A stretch of DNA of 64,000 nt from Congeria kusceri (taxonomy: Eukaryota > Mollusca > Bivalvia > Myida > Dreissenidae): NCBI GenBank assembly GCA_027627225.1, contig CM051038.1, positions 44,636,343-44,700,342 on the forward strand, in the 5' to 3' direction. Under the pieces are notes generated by a model. That model did not search any database and was not told the DNA's origin. It worked only from the letters and a program-made list of their open reading frames with translations. The position numbers and the translations under genes are program-made. Numbering within the stretch: the stretch's first letter is position 1; every line of letters starts with the position of its first letter. Shown piece by piece: positions 47,774 to 60,123 of this stretch.

Positions 47774-49307
47774 AGGGCTTGCATTAAGGGAAGTTTGGGA
47801 GTGATTTACTCCCAGTTTTTGTCACAGGCATACATGCCATATGTCCCGGTCTCGTCGGGATTGTCCCGCTTTCGCGAGTTTTGTCCCGACATCCCGCTCA
47901 GATGCATTTTGTCCAGGTCAATCACAAAAATCGATGTTAGTGTGCAATAGGCCAACTATTTACTTGTTATTGTTAATCCCTTAATTGGTCCCTATGACAA
48001 CTATGCCCGCTAGCCGCGTGTCAAAGAGGAGCAGTAATGATAAACCAAACAGCAGTGTATTGTCACGCTTTTGCGGGATGGGGGTCATATAATCGGTGGT
48101 CGCTAATTGCTGTAAGTCATCACGTGGAGGATGTATACAGTAACTTATGTCATAGATCAATACTGACCAATCTGAACGACAATTACATTATCGATTCGGC
48201 TGTTTTGTTTTTTTATCGTTCAAGAGGAAATGTTAACTGCATATGTTCGCCATACAGATACCTAATTTTGATGTTATGCGCTACGAAACTTTTATTCAAA
48301 AGTAAACATCTCACAGTTCTCTGCACTACAAAGTTTTTATATTGCAATCTGGATGTCGTGATGTACATGCCAGCATAATTTTCGAGCGCTTTTCTTGCAG
48401 AACAAAGGATTTTCAGGAAGTACAAAATGTATATGTGCATTTTAAATCTATAGAATTTGTATTTACGTCACATGAACAGTAAATTCGGATAGGCGTTTTG
48501 GATTCGACTTTATTTATACGCGTTTTTATAACGCAATTTGAAATTTATTTAACCTGTCACGTTTTCTTCTGCTGTAAACATAACATGTTTGTGTGTATTA
48601 TTCACAATGCATTGGTACCTATACAACATTAAACAATTACCACAGAAAATAATGCTCTGTGCAAAAAGTCTTTAACATTTGACGCACTTAGGCACAACGT
48701 GCAGGAGGAAAATTTCCTGCCGTGTTTGCAGGAACAAAGCATATATAATATACATGCTTTTTAATCAAGATTTGTATACTTAATTAATTATCCAATCAGT
48801 ACTACGAGTTCAACAGTGGTATACATGTATTATGTACATGAATGATAATACAAGTAATATTGCGATCGCGATCCATGGACCCTGCGACAAAATAACAGTA
48901 TTAAGGTGTCCCGCTAAAATGTCAAATGTCCCGCCAATTTTTTGTCAATGTCCCGTTTTGGCCTGAAAAAATTATGACATGTATGGTCACAGGACTTCAA
49001 AATTGCGGGCATGGAAGTATCAAAAAGTAAAGAAAAGAATGCTTAAAACTTTCAATATCCAACACTTGGAAGTGGGGACTTGCAAACTTTTCACCTAAAA
49101 GCAAGCCCTGATTATAATTGAAAGTTAACATTAGGTCTGAAAAGCAATAACACGAAGTGAAAAACATGACTGAAGTACGATAAATAGCTATACTAAGAGT
49201 AGTGATATGTATGCTGTGAAAATTGTAATGTACATATTTATGTCGCGCAATACTGTCAGAACTTCCAAATATTATGAGCAAAACTTCCAAAGTTAATGAA
49301 AGCCCTG
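47774..49307. mobile_element. Outer hAT-like MITE, split by a nested element
   Basis: Ends AGGGCTTGCATTAA and CAGGGCTTTCATTAA (reverse) are inverted repeats. An 8-bp direct repeat ATTTAACC flanks them (47766-47773 and 49308-49315). Without the inner insertion the element is about 370 bp. Confidence 0.7.
47829..48985. mobile_element. Inner hAT-like element, 1.16 kb, nested
   Basis: Inverted ends CATACATG(C/T)CATA and a perfect 8-bp duplication GTCACAGG (47821-47828 and 48986-48993). Just inside are 'tgtcccg'-rich subterminal repeats on both sides. The 113-codon frame at 48037-48378 is not a recognisable transposase. Confidence 0.8.
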
Positions 49308-49577
49308 ATTTAACCTCGCTTTGGTTTCTTTTGTTTCTTGTAAAACAGCTTTCTATGCTGTGAAAGCTTATTTTTATACTTTGTTTACCCCCCCCAGGTC
49401 AGCCCCAACAAAACAACAATCTTGTTTCAGATTCTTCAATATTTATTTAATAATGGATTCATTATATAAAAATGAGTATCCAAATGTGCCAGCAGTACAG
49501 CAAGAAACAGAAAGATCAATTTTTCTACACAGGTATTTAATTTAATTTAATTTTGTCTGAGGACGAAATATAAATCA

Positions 49578-49650
49578 AGGGTTGAGCATAAAACTATTGT
49601 ATCTATATAGTAATGTTAAGAAGATACAACAGTTTCACGCTCACACCCCT
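49578..49650. repeat. Foldback hairpin H1, copy 2
   Basis: Same arms and loop as 31431-31501, with a few substitutions, mostly compensated or wobble. Confidence 0.7.
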
Positions 49651-50053
49651 TCCCTTTCCACAAATCCGATTTCTCATGATGAAGTGGAAGTCACTGGCAT
49701 CAATTGTCACCAATAGTTAAAGTTATAATGCAGCTATCCTGCAGAAGCTAGGAAAACTAATGGAACAGACAAAGTGATTGAATTAAGGAACAAAATGTGG
49801 TACATATAAACCTATGTCAAGCTTCAGTGGGGAGAGTGCAAGTCTCCTAACTGTAACAACACTTGGTCACTATAGCTCAGAAATTGATAAGAAACCGAAT
49901 TAAATTGATAAATATGAATTCTGGAGACCACTAGTCCTTTAAGCAAGAGGTCTGACCTGTTTTGTGTCCTAGACTGGCTGTACAATTTTCTCTGTGGCAT
50001 TGCCAAATCTAACCCAATCAGCTTTGACATAACCAAATCTACAATTTATAACT

Positions 50054-50350
50054 GGCCTGGCTAGATCAGTTGGTAGAGCACTGGACTGTTTATCCCGGTT
50101 TCAGGAGTTCATTCCTCAGCTTGGCCACATAAATTGTGTGTGGGGATTGGTCATGAAATTATTTCTACAGCCATTCTTCCCCTACTTCTGAATCAAGTAC
50201 AGCAGTTGTCAGATACTGGCATAAGTATGTGCACTTGGTACTGGTTAACCACTTAGATTGGCTAAACTTGCCGTGGAAAAGTGTGAGTAATTTAATTGAC
50301 GGACGTTATATGACTGAAATACTGTTAAATACGGCGAAAAATCCAAATAT
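50054..50350 (+). mobile_element. tRNA-derived SINE, copy 1
   Basis: The head 'ggctagatcagttggtagag' and 'ggactgtttatccc' is tRNA-like, followed by a body containing 'ggtcatgaaattatttct' and 'gtacagcagttgtcagatac'. It matches the minus-strand copy at 56570-56882. Confidence 0.75.
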
Positions 50351-51689
50351 ACAAACAAGCAAAACTTGCATTTCATGTGTTTGTTCTTGTACACTTTAAA
50401 ATTCAACAATTTAAAACGATGTCCGAATTTTGTGCTTCGCAGGTAGTAAGTTGCACGCAATATGTGATATATTTATGTGACCAATACATTACAGAATTAA
50501 AATAATTATTAAAATTTTTACTTGGTGGCTTATTCAGGAAATATTTGTTGGACTTTGGCTCTGCCAATAATCTATCACTGCAAAAGCATGTGAATGTGCA
50601 GTTATACCTTAGTCATAGTGTCACATTTTCATCGCCTCGTTTAGCTACATTTTGCAGCTTGGCAGGTACGTAGTTCAACTTGGCCGTAACGCACCTCAAC
50701 GTGACACAAGTTGGCAGGTACATAGTTCAACGTAAACAACAAATCTGAATTTTGAACATGTTCAAAATACTGCTACGTTATACCACAACATACTTATACG
50801 TAGTAGTTAGTACACGTGGCCTTTACAAAGCACAACGTGCACAGAATGAAAGTCCTGTCAATTGCTATCTTTTCACCACATTTAACTACGATATGCCACG
50901 CATCACTCTCGTTATTATTAGGCTTATCTGTGCTATGTTTTTCAACGCAGTGCTACGTAATGGTATGTTGTGGTATGTTGTCAAATGTAACAGTATCGTA
51001 GAGATAGCACAGTGACTATGTAGTAGATCGAGGCGCAGCGTAGTAAAAATTGATGACAACTAGGAAAAAGGTGAGTGTCAAATACGTACTAAAACGGCGC
51101 GTAATAATGTGACACTATGACTGGGCTATTAAGACACAGAGTTACTGAGCTGTAGAATTTCACTTGCATCAATTTGTTTGCCAATCAAATCATTTCATGT
51201 TTATGATTAGCGATATATACATATTGTTTGCAATAAGTACAAAGTTTTACCCTAACCAATTGAATATTCTGGCTCACCAAAGTAATTCAGGATAGGAAAT
51301 AAAAGATCTTGCTATTGGCTTCAACGTGTATTTGGTCTATAATATTGAATCATCACTGACAGAACATGGGATAATTCAACATTTGATATTTTATGACCAA
51401 GTTATTTGCTTTAACTTTGCAACCATTTTCCTTATAGATTATTGGCAAGAAAAGTAAACAGAAAGTAAAATATGAGCCTGCTGTAAAAGTTGCATTCATC
51501 GACAAAATTCTAGAGTATTTGTCAACTGGGACAGTTCCCTATAGTGCTGCTTCCTCTTCCAGCATCTGTTTTACAAAACGCTGCATTGTGCAATAGCGTT
51601 CCAATCAATAAGTGGCCGGGCTGGAGTTTTTAAGATTGATTTTCCTTCCCAGCCTTGGAAAATAAGCAGGCATTTGAGAAAGTGTGCAT
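50351..51689. other. Non-coding DNA, nothing recognised
   Basis: Repeated 'ggcaggtacrtagttcaac' words occur at 50660-50730. The inverted pair 'tagtgtcacattttcatcgc' / 'taataatgtgacactatgac' at about 50617 and 51105 suggests a ~500-bp MITE, but the ends are not clear. Confidence 0.4.
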
Positions 51690-52870
51690 GTACTTTTTAT
51701 GCCCCCACAAAGTGGGAGGCATTAGGAATTGCACTTGTACGTCCATTTGTCTGTACGTCCGTCCATCTGTATGTCTGTATGTCCCAAAATGTTGCGGACT
51801 CAACTCCTCTTTAATTTCTGGGAGGACTTCTCTCAAACTTTCACAGCTGAAGAACCTTCACATGTAGGAAGGAATTTTAGCTGCGACCAATTTTGGCAGA
51901 ATTATGGCCCTTTTTCATTTTTAGGCCCCCGGCATCTTGATGTGGGAGGCATATAGTGATAGACTTGTCTGTCCTTCCGTCTGTCCGTTCTTGACAAGGT
52001 TAAGAAGATTTTACAGGTTTGTCTGGCACCAACACCGCTTACTACAAAACTTAGATACTTACACAATTATTGCTTATGACCATTCCCTATCCACCCATAT
52101 CACCCAACCTAACTTTGACCTTGACCTAATTTGCACTTAGAATAATTCAAATGGGCTATTTCTTGGTAAACTAGATATTACCGTTTTGTCCAGCACCAAC
52201 ACCGCTTACTACAACACTTGGATGTTTACACAGTGGTTACTTATGACCATTCCCAATCCACCCATATCACCCAACCTTACTTTGACCTTGACCTAATTTG
52301 GACTTAGAATAATTCAAATGGGCTCTTTCTTTGTTGACTAGATTTTACCATTTTGTCTAGCACCAGCACCGCTTACTACAGCACTTGGATACTTACACAG
52401 TTGTTGCTTTTGACCATTTCCAATCCACCCATATCACCCAACTATACTTTGACCTTGACCTAATTTGGACTTAAAAAAATTCAGATGGGCTGTCCAGCAC
52501 TAGCCGGTGGCATGTGTGTTTATAGAACACAGTGTCTTGTTTCCACTATAGAATATTACACTTCCCTTTGTAATTGTCTGGCAGAGTTTGCTAAAACTTT
52601 CAGAGCTGAAAAATTACCGTGTAGGTGATCGTAAAGGAAGGAATTTTGGCTGCAACAAATTTTGGCAGAATTATGGCCCATTGTCATTTTTTCCACTTTA
52701 GAATATATACTTCCCAAAATTGTTTGGACTCAACTCCTCTTCAACTGCTTGGCGGATTTCGCTCAAACTTTCACAGCTTAATGTATAAGTGATAAGGAAG
52801 GAATTCTGGCAATGACAAATTTTAGCCCATTGTTTGTGTCCAAACATGTGTTGTGGGGGTGTCTGTGACA
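51690..52870. repeat. Bivalve-type repeat with ~155-bp internal tandem
   Basis: 'tatgcccccacaaagtggga' and 'gtccgtccatctgtatgtctg' begin the block. Then come three tandem units with 'caccaacaccgcttactaca', 'cccatatcacccaacct' and 'actttgaccttgacctaatt', followed by two 'tttcacagctgaaga'-type copies. Confidence 0.7.
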
Positions 52871-52957
52871 CAACTAGTTTATTTGCAAAATAAATTAAAT
52901 GTACATAATGTATGACATCATTACATATTCAATTATGCCAAATTTATTATGGAACAA

Positions 52958-54416
52958 GAAATGTCTTTAAAAAAGGCAATCTGCGTTGAAATTAATATTG
53001 AGATGTCATTTAAAAATTACCTAAACAGACGGCCAATATGATCGGTTACGTGACTTCTCAGACTCCAGATTTTTTGGTCCCCACAATTATTATTAGACCT
53101 ATTGGACCCCAGATTTTTCGGACACTATAAGAAAACTTCTTGGACCCAAAAGTTAATTTGAGATAAATTTATTAATTTGAAAATTAAATAAAATTATAAT
53201 TAATATCTATGCTGTGAATAAACCGATCATACAGCTCCATGTTTCCACCAGTGATATATGAATAACCAAAATAATTTAGGTTAACATAAGTGTTATCTGA
53301 ATTTGTCAAGCCAATTTAACGAATTAACAATGTAAGAAAATAATTTCGGGAATGAATTAAAATTATTATATATCAGACGAGTCTATATAGTTATTTATAG
53401 TACCGGTAATATACCATTCAGGTTAGTTATCTAATATAATAACGATTTGAAGTCAAATAAGCATTTATACTGTGTATCCCAATAAAAGCAATAGTAAGGA
53501 AACATTCAGCGATTTTTGAAATGTTAAGACTTTATTTTTGATAACGCAACCATAACAATTCATTAGACTATGACGATATTAAATTATATCAGTTGAAATA
53601 TGATATATCAGGGGTTCCTGTGTATTGCAAATTGTGTATTTATGCTACGCAATAACAATTCGACGTATTCCGAATCTTTTTTCATAACATTTTATCTATA
53701 GAAAATGTAGCATCTTTTTATAGATTAAATAACATCTACTGGAGAAGTTGATAGAAAGATGCAATTAAAAATAATCGTGCATAAATCGTAACCGCAAGTT
53801 TAATTCAAATTAACAGTAAGTTTAAAATATAAATTGCCCATTTATTGAAATTTTTAGGTTTATGATTCTCTGAACGTTATTATTGATGCATGTACGAGTA
53901 TTTTAACACAGCTATACAACTGTTGCTAGCTACATTTTTAGAATGACACTACTGTTTCTGGAATGTGATGAACTGGCTAGAATCAATGGGCTACATGGAA
54001 CGGCAACACTGTGAATGAGATTTATAAATGGGAACATTGCACAATTGCTATTTATAGAGCGTAACGCTTATATAAATGTAGGCTAAACAAAATAGTTATT
54101 TCGTTACGTGAATGAATATAGCATTCTGTTTATGGTATACAATGAGAAAATACGTTCATAATTAGCCTCAGTTCTAGAGTATATGTTGAAGATATGTTTA
54201 TAACTTCATTTAAACCGCTTATGTAAACAATTATGTAAATTTTTAATCCCCAAAAGTATGCTACAGTTATTGGTAAACGTTAAACCATTGTTTGAAGCTT
54301 GCATTCCCTAGAATTAGAAAATTTGCCCAATTCTATTGGCATTCAATTTTCCCGCTGCATAATTATCGGAAGAAAATCTGGGTCAAAAGTGATCTTAGAC
54401 AGCTACGCCGAAAAAG
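52958..54416. repeat. Dispersed repeat family R1, copy 2 (inverted)
   Basis: Collinear reverse complement of 28735-30242, ending 'ttagacagctacgccgaaaa'. Only scattered substitutions and small indels separate them. Confidence 0.85.
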
Positions 54417-54904
54417 GGTAGAACTAGAAGGTCTGACAACATTATTTGTAATGTAGTGTATGTATTTTACATACTGTGTATGTACAATCTTACGACAGTG
54501 ACATAAAGACAACTAACAAAATTATATTAATTACCATATGAATTATATTTCGATTTAAAATGGAATGAAATTGTACAACAAACCTTGCGGTAAAACGCAT
54601 AATAGGCTAGTGTTTTAATTACAAAATAGTTTTTGTCTGTATAGCCCAAAACCTCAATACATGTTTATATGTTGACAGTTGTTGAGGTTACACAACACTA
54701 ATACATTATGCAAAAGCTTACACTCATGTTTATTTTTCATTTTCATGTATTTTCTTCATTGTTTTTTTTTGTTTTTCTGTTTTCTTTCAAGTGATGATTG
54801 TCTCTTTCATCTGCTTATTGTTTATACATCTTTAGGATGTATGACACGCAAGTTGGGTTGAAAGGACTACCCCAGGTCAGCCCACAATGTAAGTCATAAA
54901 CTTC

Positions 54905-55155
54905 AGAATACACGCATTAAACAAGAAGGCCAAGATGACCCTAGGTTGCTCACCTGAGTGTAAAGCATCATAATGGCTTTTAAGAAGAAGATTGTTTGAG
55001 ATTTCAATATAGCATCTAGCCTGGCAGCCATTATTTTTAATGAATCAAAATGATATCCAGGAATTTGGTAGAGGACGATGGACGTCGGAGGCCTGACACA
55101 GACTGACCACAATAGCTCACCCTTGAGCTCTTTGTGCTCAGGTGAGCTAAAAAGA
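54905..55155. repeat. Dispersed repeat ('ctcacctgag' type)
   Basis: Starts 'aaggccaagatgaccctagg' and ends 'tgctcaggtgagcta', with terminal GCTCACCTGAG / CTCAGGTGAGC inverted words. It is a familiar mollusc repeat form. Confidence 0.55.
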
Positions 55156-55902
55156 GCACTGTTAGAACGCTTAAGAAGTGACATTGTATCTACTAACATC
55201 CGCTTTCTCCTAGCATTGACCATTATGTTTCTGAGATACTGTCTGCTTCAATCTCATAAAAATCATCTCCAGTCAGTCGCTACTATATTATCTGCTGACT
55301 GGATCTTATGACTTCGCATTAGGGGTCACATTCAGATGATGCTTTCAGGAGCCAATCAAACTGTTGCCTTCAGAATGTTGCGGTATGGCTTCATTTATAA
55401 ACCACAAATACTATGCACGAAATTAACTGAACTTTGGATGTTTACTTGTCTAAGGTACCACTATATCCATTGTTATCCACTTGAACATTAACTGTAAATG
55501 ATTTATTGCCGAGGATCAGCTGGAAATGCATCAGTTTTAAAAAACTGTGGCCAAACATTGCTGTGCAAGAGGCAATTTCATTGGGTGCAGCAGGGCTGAT
55601 ATTTTATTGTTCAGAAGATCATTTGAAGGTGACTTGTTGTACATGTCTGCAGATCCTAACAATGTTGGGACTTGATTTTAATGAGATTGCTGTCTGCTTC
55701 TGCCAGCATAAAAACTGACAGGTTGTCTTATAGCATCCGAATAAGTAATTACGTAATTACTTTTCAGCTTCCTGTAGTAATTGTACAGGTACCCAAAATA
55801 GACTGGCTTAAAACCCAAGTTTGATTGGACCTTGTGACTGTGCATAATAAGAGGTATAAACTATTTACAGTGAAAAAAAAGGTTTTATTAAGTAAAATAG
55901 AT
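55156..55902. other. Non-coding DNA, nothing recognised
   Basis: Two frames of 70-77 codons lack domains or splice context. Confidence 0.35.
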
Positions 55903-56166
55903 GGGACGTGTCGTGGGAAAACTGGGCTTAATGCATGCGTGTAAAGTGTTGTCCCGGATTAGCCTGTGCAGTCCACACAGGCTAATCCGGGATGGCACTT
56001 TGGGCTTTTATGGTATTTTCTGTTTCAAAGAAGTCTCTTCTAAACATAAATCCACTGTAAGCGGAGAGTGCCGTCCTGGACGCAGACTGCACAGGCTAAT
56101 CCGGGACAACACTTTACGCTCGGTATTTACGCAATGTATTAAGCTCGGTTTCCCACGACACGCCTC
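55903..56166. mobile_element. MITE with 'GGATTAGCCTGTGCAG' hairpins, copy 1
   Basis: Ends 'gtgtcgtgggaaaac' and 'tttcccacgacac' are inverted. Inside, 'cccggattagcctgtgcag' is paired with 'cacaggctaatccggg' in two hairpins, and 'cataaatccactgtaagcgg' lies between. Copy 2 is at 63487-63711. Confidence 0.8.
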
Positions 56167-56569
56167 ATATGCTGATTTTTACCCACAATTTAACGCTTAA
56201 ACAGAGAATTATTGGAGTCATGTTACGCTTTTAATAGGTTGACCATTGCCTGGTATTGTGTTTCAGGGTGGCTAAGAGGCTGGGTAAGGTGCTTCTTGTT
56301 AGACTTTGTCTTCTGTCACATGAAAACCTAGCGAGTTTGACTTTACTTCAAGGGACCTGTACACAGATTGGCACGTTGACTGTTTCTAAAATGTCTTCAA
56401 AACTGTTCTCACAGAACAGAGGTCGTAACTTCGTGCCCTGGTTTAGACATATCTTGTTTAACCTTTTAGGCTTTTCTTCATATATTTGAATTATATTCTT
56501 AGTTTAAATTAAATTCTTAACTTTTGCAATTAAAACATTTCCTGACATTTTCCAAAAATACAAAATCTG

Positions 56570-56882
56570 TGAACAAGTCCCTTTTTGTTTTTGGATTTTT
56601 CACCGTATTTAACAGTATTTCAGTCATATCATGATGGTCAGTTAAGATGAAAAACTTTTCCTGGGCAAGCTTAACCAATCTAAGTGGTTAACCAGTACTG
56701 AGTGCACATACTTCTGTCAGTAACTGACAACTGCCCTACTTGAATCAGAGATAGCGGGAACATGGCTGAAGAAATAATTTCATGACCAATGCCAACACAG
56801 GTCATTTGGCCGGGCCGGGGAGTGAACTCACGAACCCCGGATTGACAGTCCTGCGCTCTACCAACTGAGCTAGCTGGGCCGA
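56570..56882 (-). mobile_element. tRNA-derived SINE, copy 2
   Basis: On the minus strand the head 'cagctagctcagttggtaga' with 'ggactgtcaatccgggg' is close to a tRNA, and B box 'gttcactcc' follows. The tail reads 'ctaagtggttaaccagtac' on the plus strand, as in copy 1. Confidence 0.8.
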
Positions 56883-56889
56883 CCACAAG

Positions 56890-58360
56890 TCCCTTTAAAC
56901 ATCACATGAGAACCAGATAAGTACAGGAATATGCTCAATTACGCTGCAGTTTTGGATAGCGAATTGCTTTTCTCAGTAATGTAATACTGTTATATGGGAT
57001 TAATTCAACACTTAACAATGGTGTTAACTATTTATATTCGGTTAATTTGACGAGAGCATGTAATATATATGCCCCTGATGAGTTGAAGAATCAAAATTAT
57101 ATTGGATTACCCATTGTTACAGTACAATGGGTAGTGATGCTTTCTCAGTAATTTAATACTGGTAGGCCATACAAGATTGATTGAACAATGAAAAAACTGT
57201 TTTTGTTTATTTTGACAATTGTAAATTTGTTATTTACAAGTACAAAAAATATGTTCCCATCCATTGTGTATCAAGTGTATTAGATATTATTGAGTGTATT
57301 ACCAGGATGAACTAAGGTATCAAGTAAATTGTGTACCATATGGGTCTTATTATCACCAATTGTGGGAAATTCAAGATGGTCTGAGCCTGTGAGTTTACAT
57401 TGCTGTATTATTAGAGCCATCGTAGGCATTTCTTCAATAACAATAACAGTATAATATGAAATGTTTTGTTTTCATCGGCTGATTACGCCTTTGTAACATT
57501 GTCAAAGATTTGTTTTTCTTTAAACCTTAAAGTTACTCCCCTGTTTCAAAAGATACGTTCTTTCATCAACGTGTGTAGGTCATGACACATGTTTTTAAGG
57601 TGGGACTTTCACTTAAGTGTTCCTTTGGTCAAAAGCGTATCTTTCAGATAAGAACGTCCCCTAAAAAATATAATGTTGTTTGTCCAAAAGCGCAAATGAA
57701 ATATCTGCCTCTGTGCCCCATCAAATTATTGAAACATGTACCAGTAATAAATTTATGTTGTATTTTTGTTTGCAAAGAAACGTATCTACGTCCTACATAA
57801 AATATCATGCAATTTGACTACTGCAATAGCGAAACAGTTTTGTAGGTCACAATGGTAGCATCTGAAATTCCGCCCCTGCTCACACAAAATCCTGTATCCG
57901 CGCCTGTTTTTCATATGGTGTTATATCATTTATTCTAGCATGACACGCGCAGTGTTTTCTATAGACAAAGAACACAATTTACTGTTGTTAAACTACCAAT
58001 AAACAACCCGAAAAAATAGTTCCAAAATTGTAAAATAAAGTTTGCACTGTATTTGTAGAAATAGTTGTGAGGTCATGTTAGAATCGAAATAATTTTCACA
58101 TTTTTGTTGTTTATTGGCTTATTAACAACAATTTATCATTCTGATGTGTTATATGAAACGTAAGTAATTCCTACGCATCAGAACTCAAAATTGTTGTATA
58201 TTAGCCGATAAACAAGTGTTAATTGAAAATGCTTTCTTAATTATCCACAATAATAAAACATAGTAAAGGATATCTGTTCTTATATCCTGGCAGCCTTAAT
58301 AAAGGCATAGCTAGAATGGAAACGCCCATGTTGGGTCCAGACAGAGACAGTTGTATGGTC
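56890..58360. other. AT-rich non-coding DNA
   Basis: 'actcagtaatgtaatactg' / 'tcagtaatttaatactgg' is a weak direct repeat near 56972 and 57144. An inverted pair around 57950-58215 ('aacaacaatttatc' and 'ttgttgtatattagccgata') suggests a MITE remnant. Nothing else is supported. Confidence 0.35.
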
Positions 58361-58362
58361 CC

Positions 58363-58850
58363 TTTAAAGGGACTATGGCATGAAAAAGGCACTTTCTTAA
58401 AGAATCTCAAATTAAAATGGCACATAATGACAGTTAAACCAGAGTATATATAATGGTAAAAGAGTGTACGCATTCTGAGATAAAAATCTATTTATAATTA
58501 GGGTCGTGTTTGTTTGGCCCTTTTCATGTTTACATTTTGATGTCAGAATCAGAAGTATTATGTATAACCATAGTTTACACACCATTCATTATCAAGCAAA
58601 ATAGCACAGTTGGCTAAAGCGCTGTCTACTGTTATTTCGTTGTACGGCTCCTAAGTCGTGAGTTCGTTACCCACTTGGAGTTGTATTTTTTTCAAACTTG
58701 TTTGCTAATTTTTTTATCAAATATCTCATTGTGTATTATGATATTTATTATTTATTTAATGCAAATGTCTTAGCACAGCTCATTTCTATCATATATTATA
58801 ATTTATAGTGCAATAGGAAGCCAATTTTTCATTGACATAGTCCATTCAAA
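58363..58850 (+). mobile_element. tRNA-like repeat T2, copy 1
   Basis: Begins 'tttaaagggactatggcat' and contains a tRNA-like core (gcacagttggctaaagcgct, then gagttcgttaccc). It ends 'tcattgacatagtcca'. It is followed within 50 bp by a second full copy. Confidence 0.65.
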
Positions 58851-58895
58851 CATGCAACACCTGCACAAATTCATCTGATAGACCATTGTTCATGG

Positions 58896-59392
58896 TTTAA
58901 AGGGACTACGTCATCGAAAAGGGCCTCATGGGGGCAATTTCTTAAAAAATTATGAAATTCATATATTAATACTGACATATAATAATGGTTAAAACAGGGT
59001 ATATGTAATGCAAAAAGAGTATTTTAAGCATAAAGCATTTTGAGATAAAAATTAGTTTATAACATGGTTCTTGTTTGTTTGGCCCTTGTCATTATTGTGA
59101 GTATTTTATATAACTATAGTTTTAACTCTACTTCTTACCAAGCATGATAGCGCCATTTGCTTAAGTGTTGTCTACTGTCATTTCATCGTATGACTCCTAA
59201 GGCGTGAATTCGATCCCTGCTTGGGATTTTAATTTTTCATACTTTTTTGCTAATGTGTTTTGTCAAATATCTTGTTGTGTATTATATTATGTTTTATTTA
59301 TTTCATGCACATGTCTTTATAAAGCACATTTCTATCATAAAATATCATTTATAGTGTAATAGGAATCCATTTTTTCGACGACATAGTCCGTT
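58896..59392 (+). mobile_element. tRNA-like repeat T2, copy 2
   Basis: Collinear with the preceding copy, about 75-80% similar by eye, with the better preserved B box (gaattcgatccc). The arrangement is a head-to-tail tandem pair. Confidence 0.65.
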
Positions 59393-59867
59393 TAATGCTG
59401 TGAACAGTTGAAAACTGAGCACTGTCAGAAATAACAATGTTATCAAAGAAATGCATGTTTATGGAACACTTAGAGGCTTGAATGCATTGAGAATGCGAAT
59501 TAAGCTTTACTGAGGTGTTACATTTCATGACCGGTTATTACTTAAGCTTGGTTGTCAAATGATTAACTGATACTGCCCTCGAATAATTGTTGTTTAATTA
59601 GCAAGGCATTGATTAGGCAATGATATTTGCATTATGAGACTCAATGTGGTTTCATAGTTTTATACAAGTGGAAGTTACAGCTGGGAGCATTTGTTAATAT
59701 CTTGTTTAATTTGTGATTGGATATAACTATTAATAACTTGCATCGTAAAAAGGTAGGTTGTATTTCTTTACAGCTCAATCAAAACATATATTTGACTTGC
59801 CATCACAGAGTCAGAATTTTCAAGTTGTGTTTGTTTGTTTGGATGTTTTGCCATTTTAAAAAGTTTG

Positions 59868-60048
59868 TCAGTCATATCACAATGGTCAGTTACAACGGAC
59901 AACTGCCCTACTTGAATCAGAGGTAGGCAAGAATGGCCGTAGAAATGATTTCATGACCAATCCATCACAAAAGTTATGTGACCGGGCTGGGGAGTGAACT
60001 CGCGATCCCCCGATTGACAGTCCAGCGCACAACTAAGACCCGAGGTTA
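59868..60048 (-). mobile_element. tRNA-derived SINE, copy 3, truncated
   Basis: On the plus strand 'aactgccctacttgaatcag' and 'gatttcatgaccaatcc', then 'ggggagtgaactcgcgatcc', repeat the body and head of copy 2 in the same orientation. Both ends are shortened. Confidence 0.75.
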
Positions 60049-60123
60049 TAAAACTCTTGAGATCAATCTCCTAGCTCAAATCTAGCTCAGCCTGAGACTG
60101 AACTCCGGAAATCTTAGACGAAA

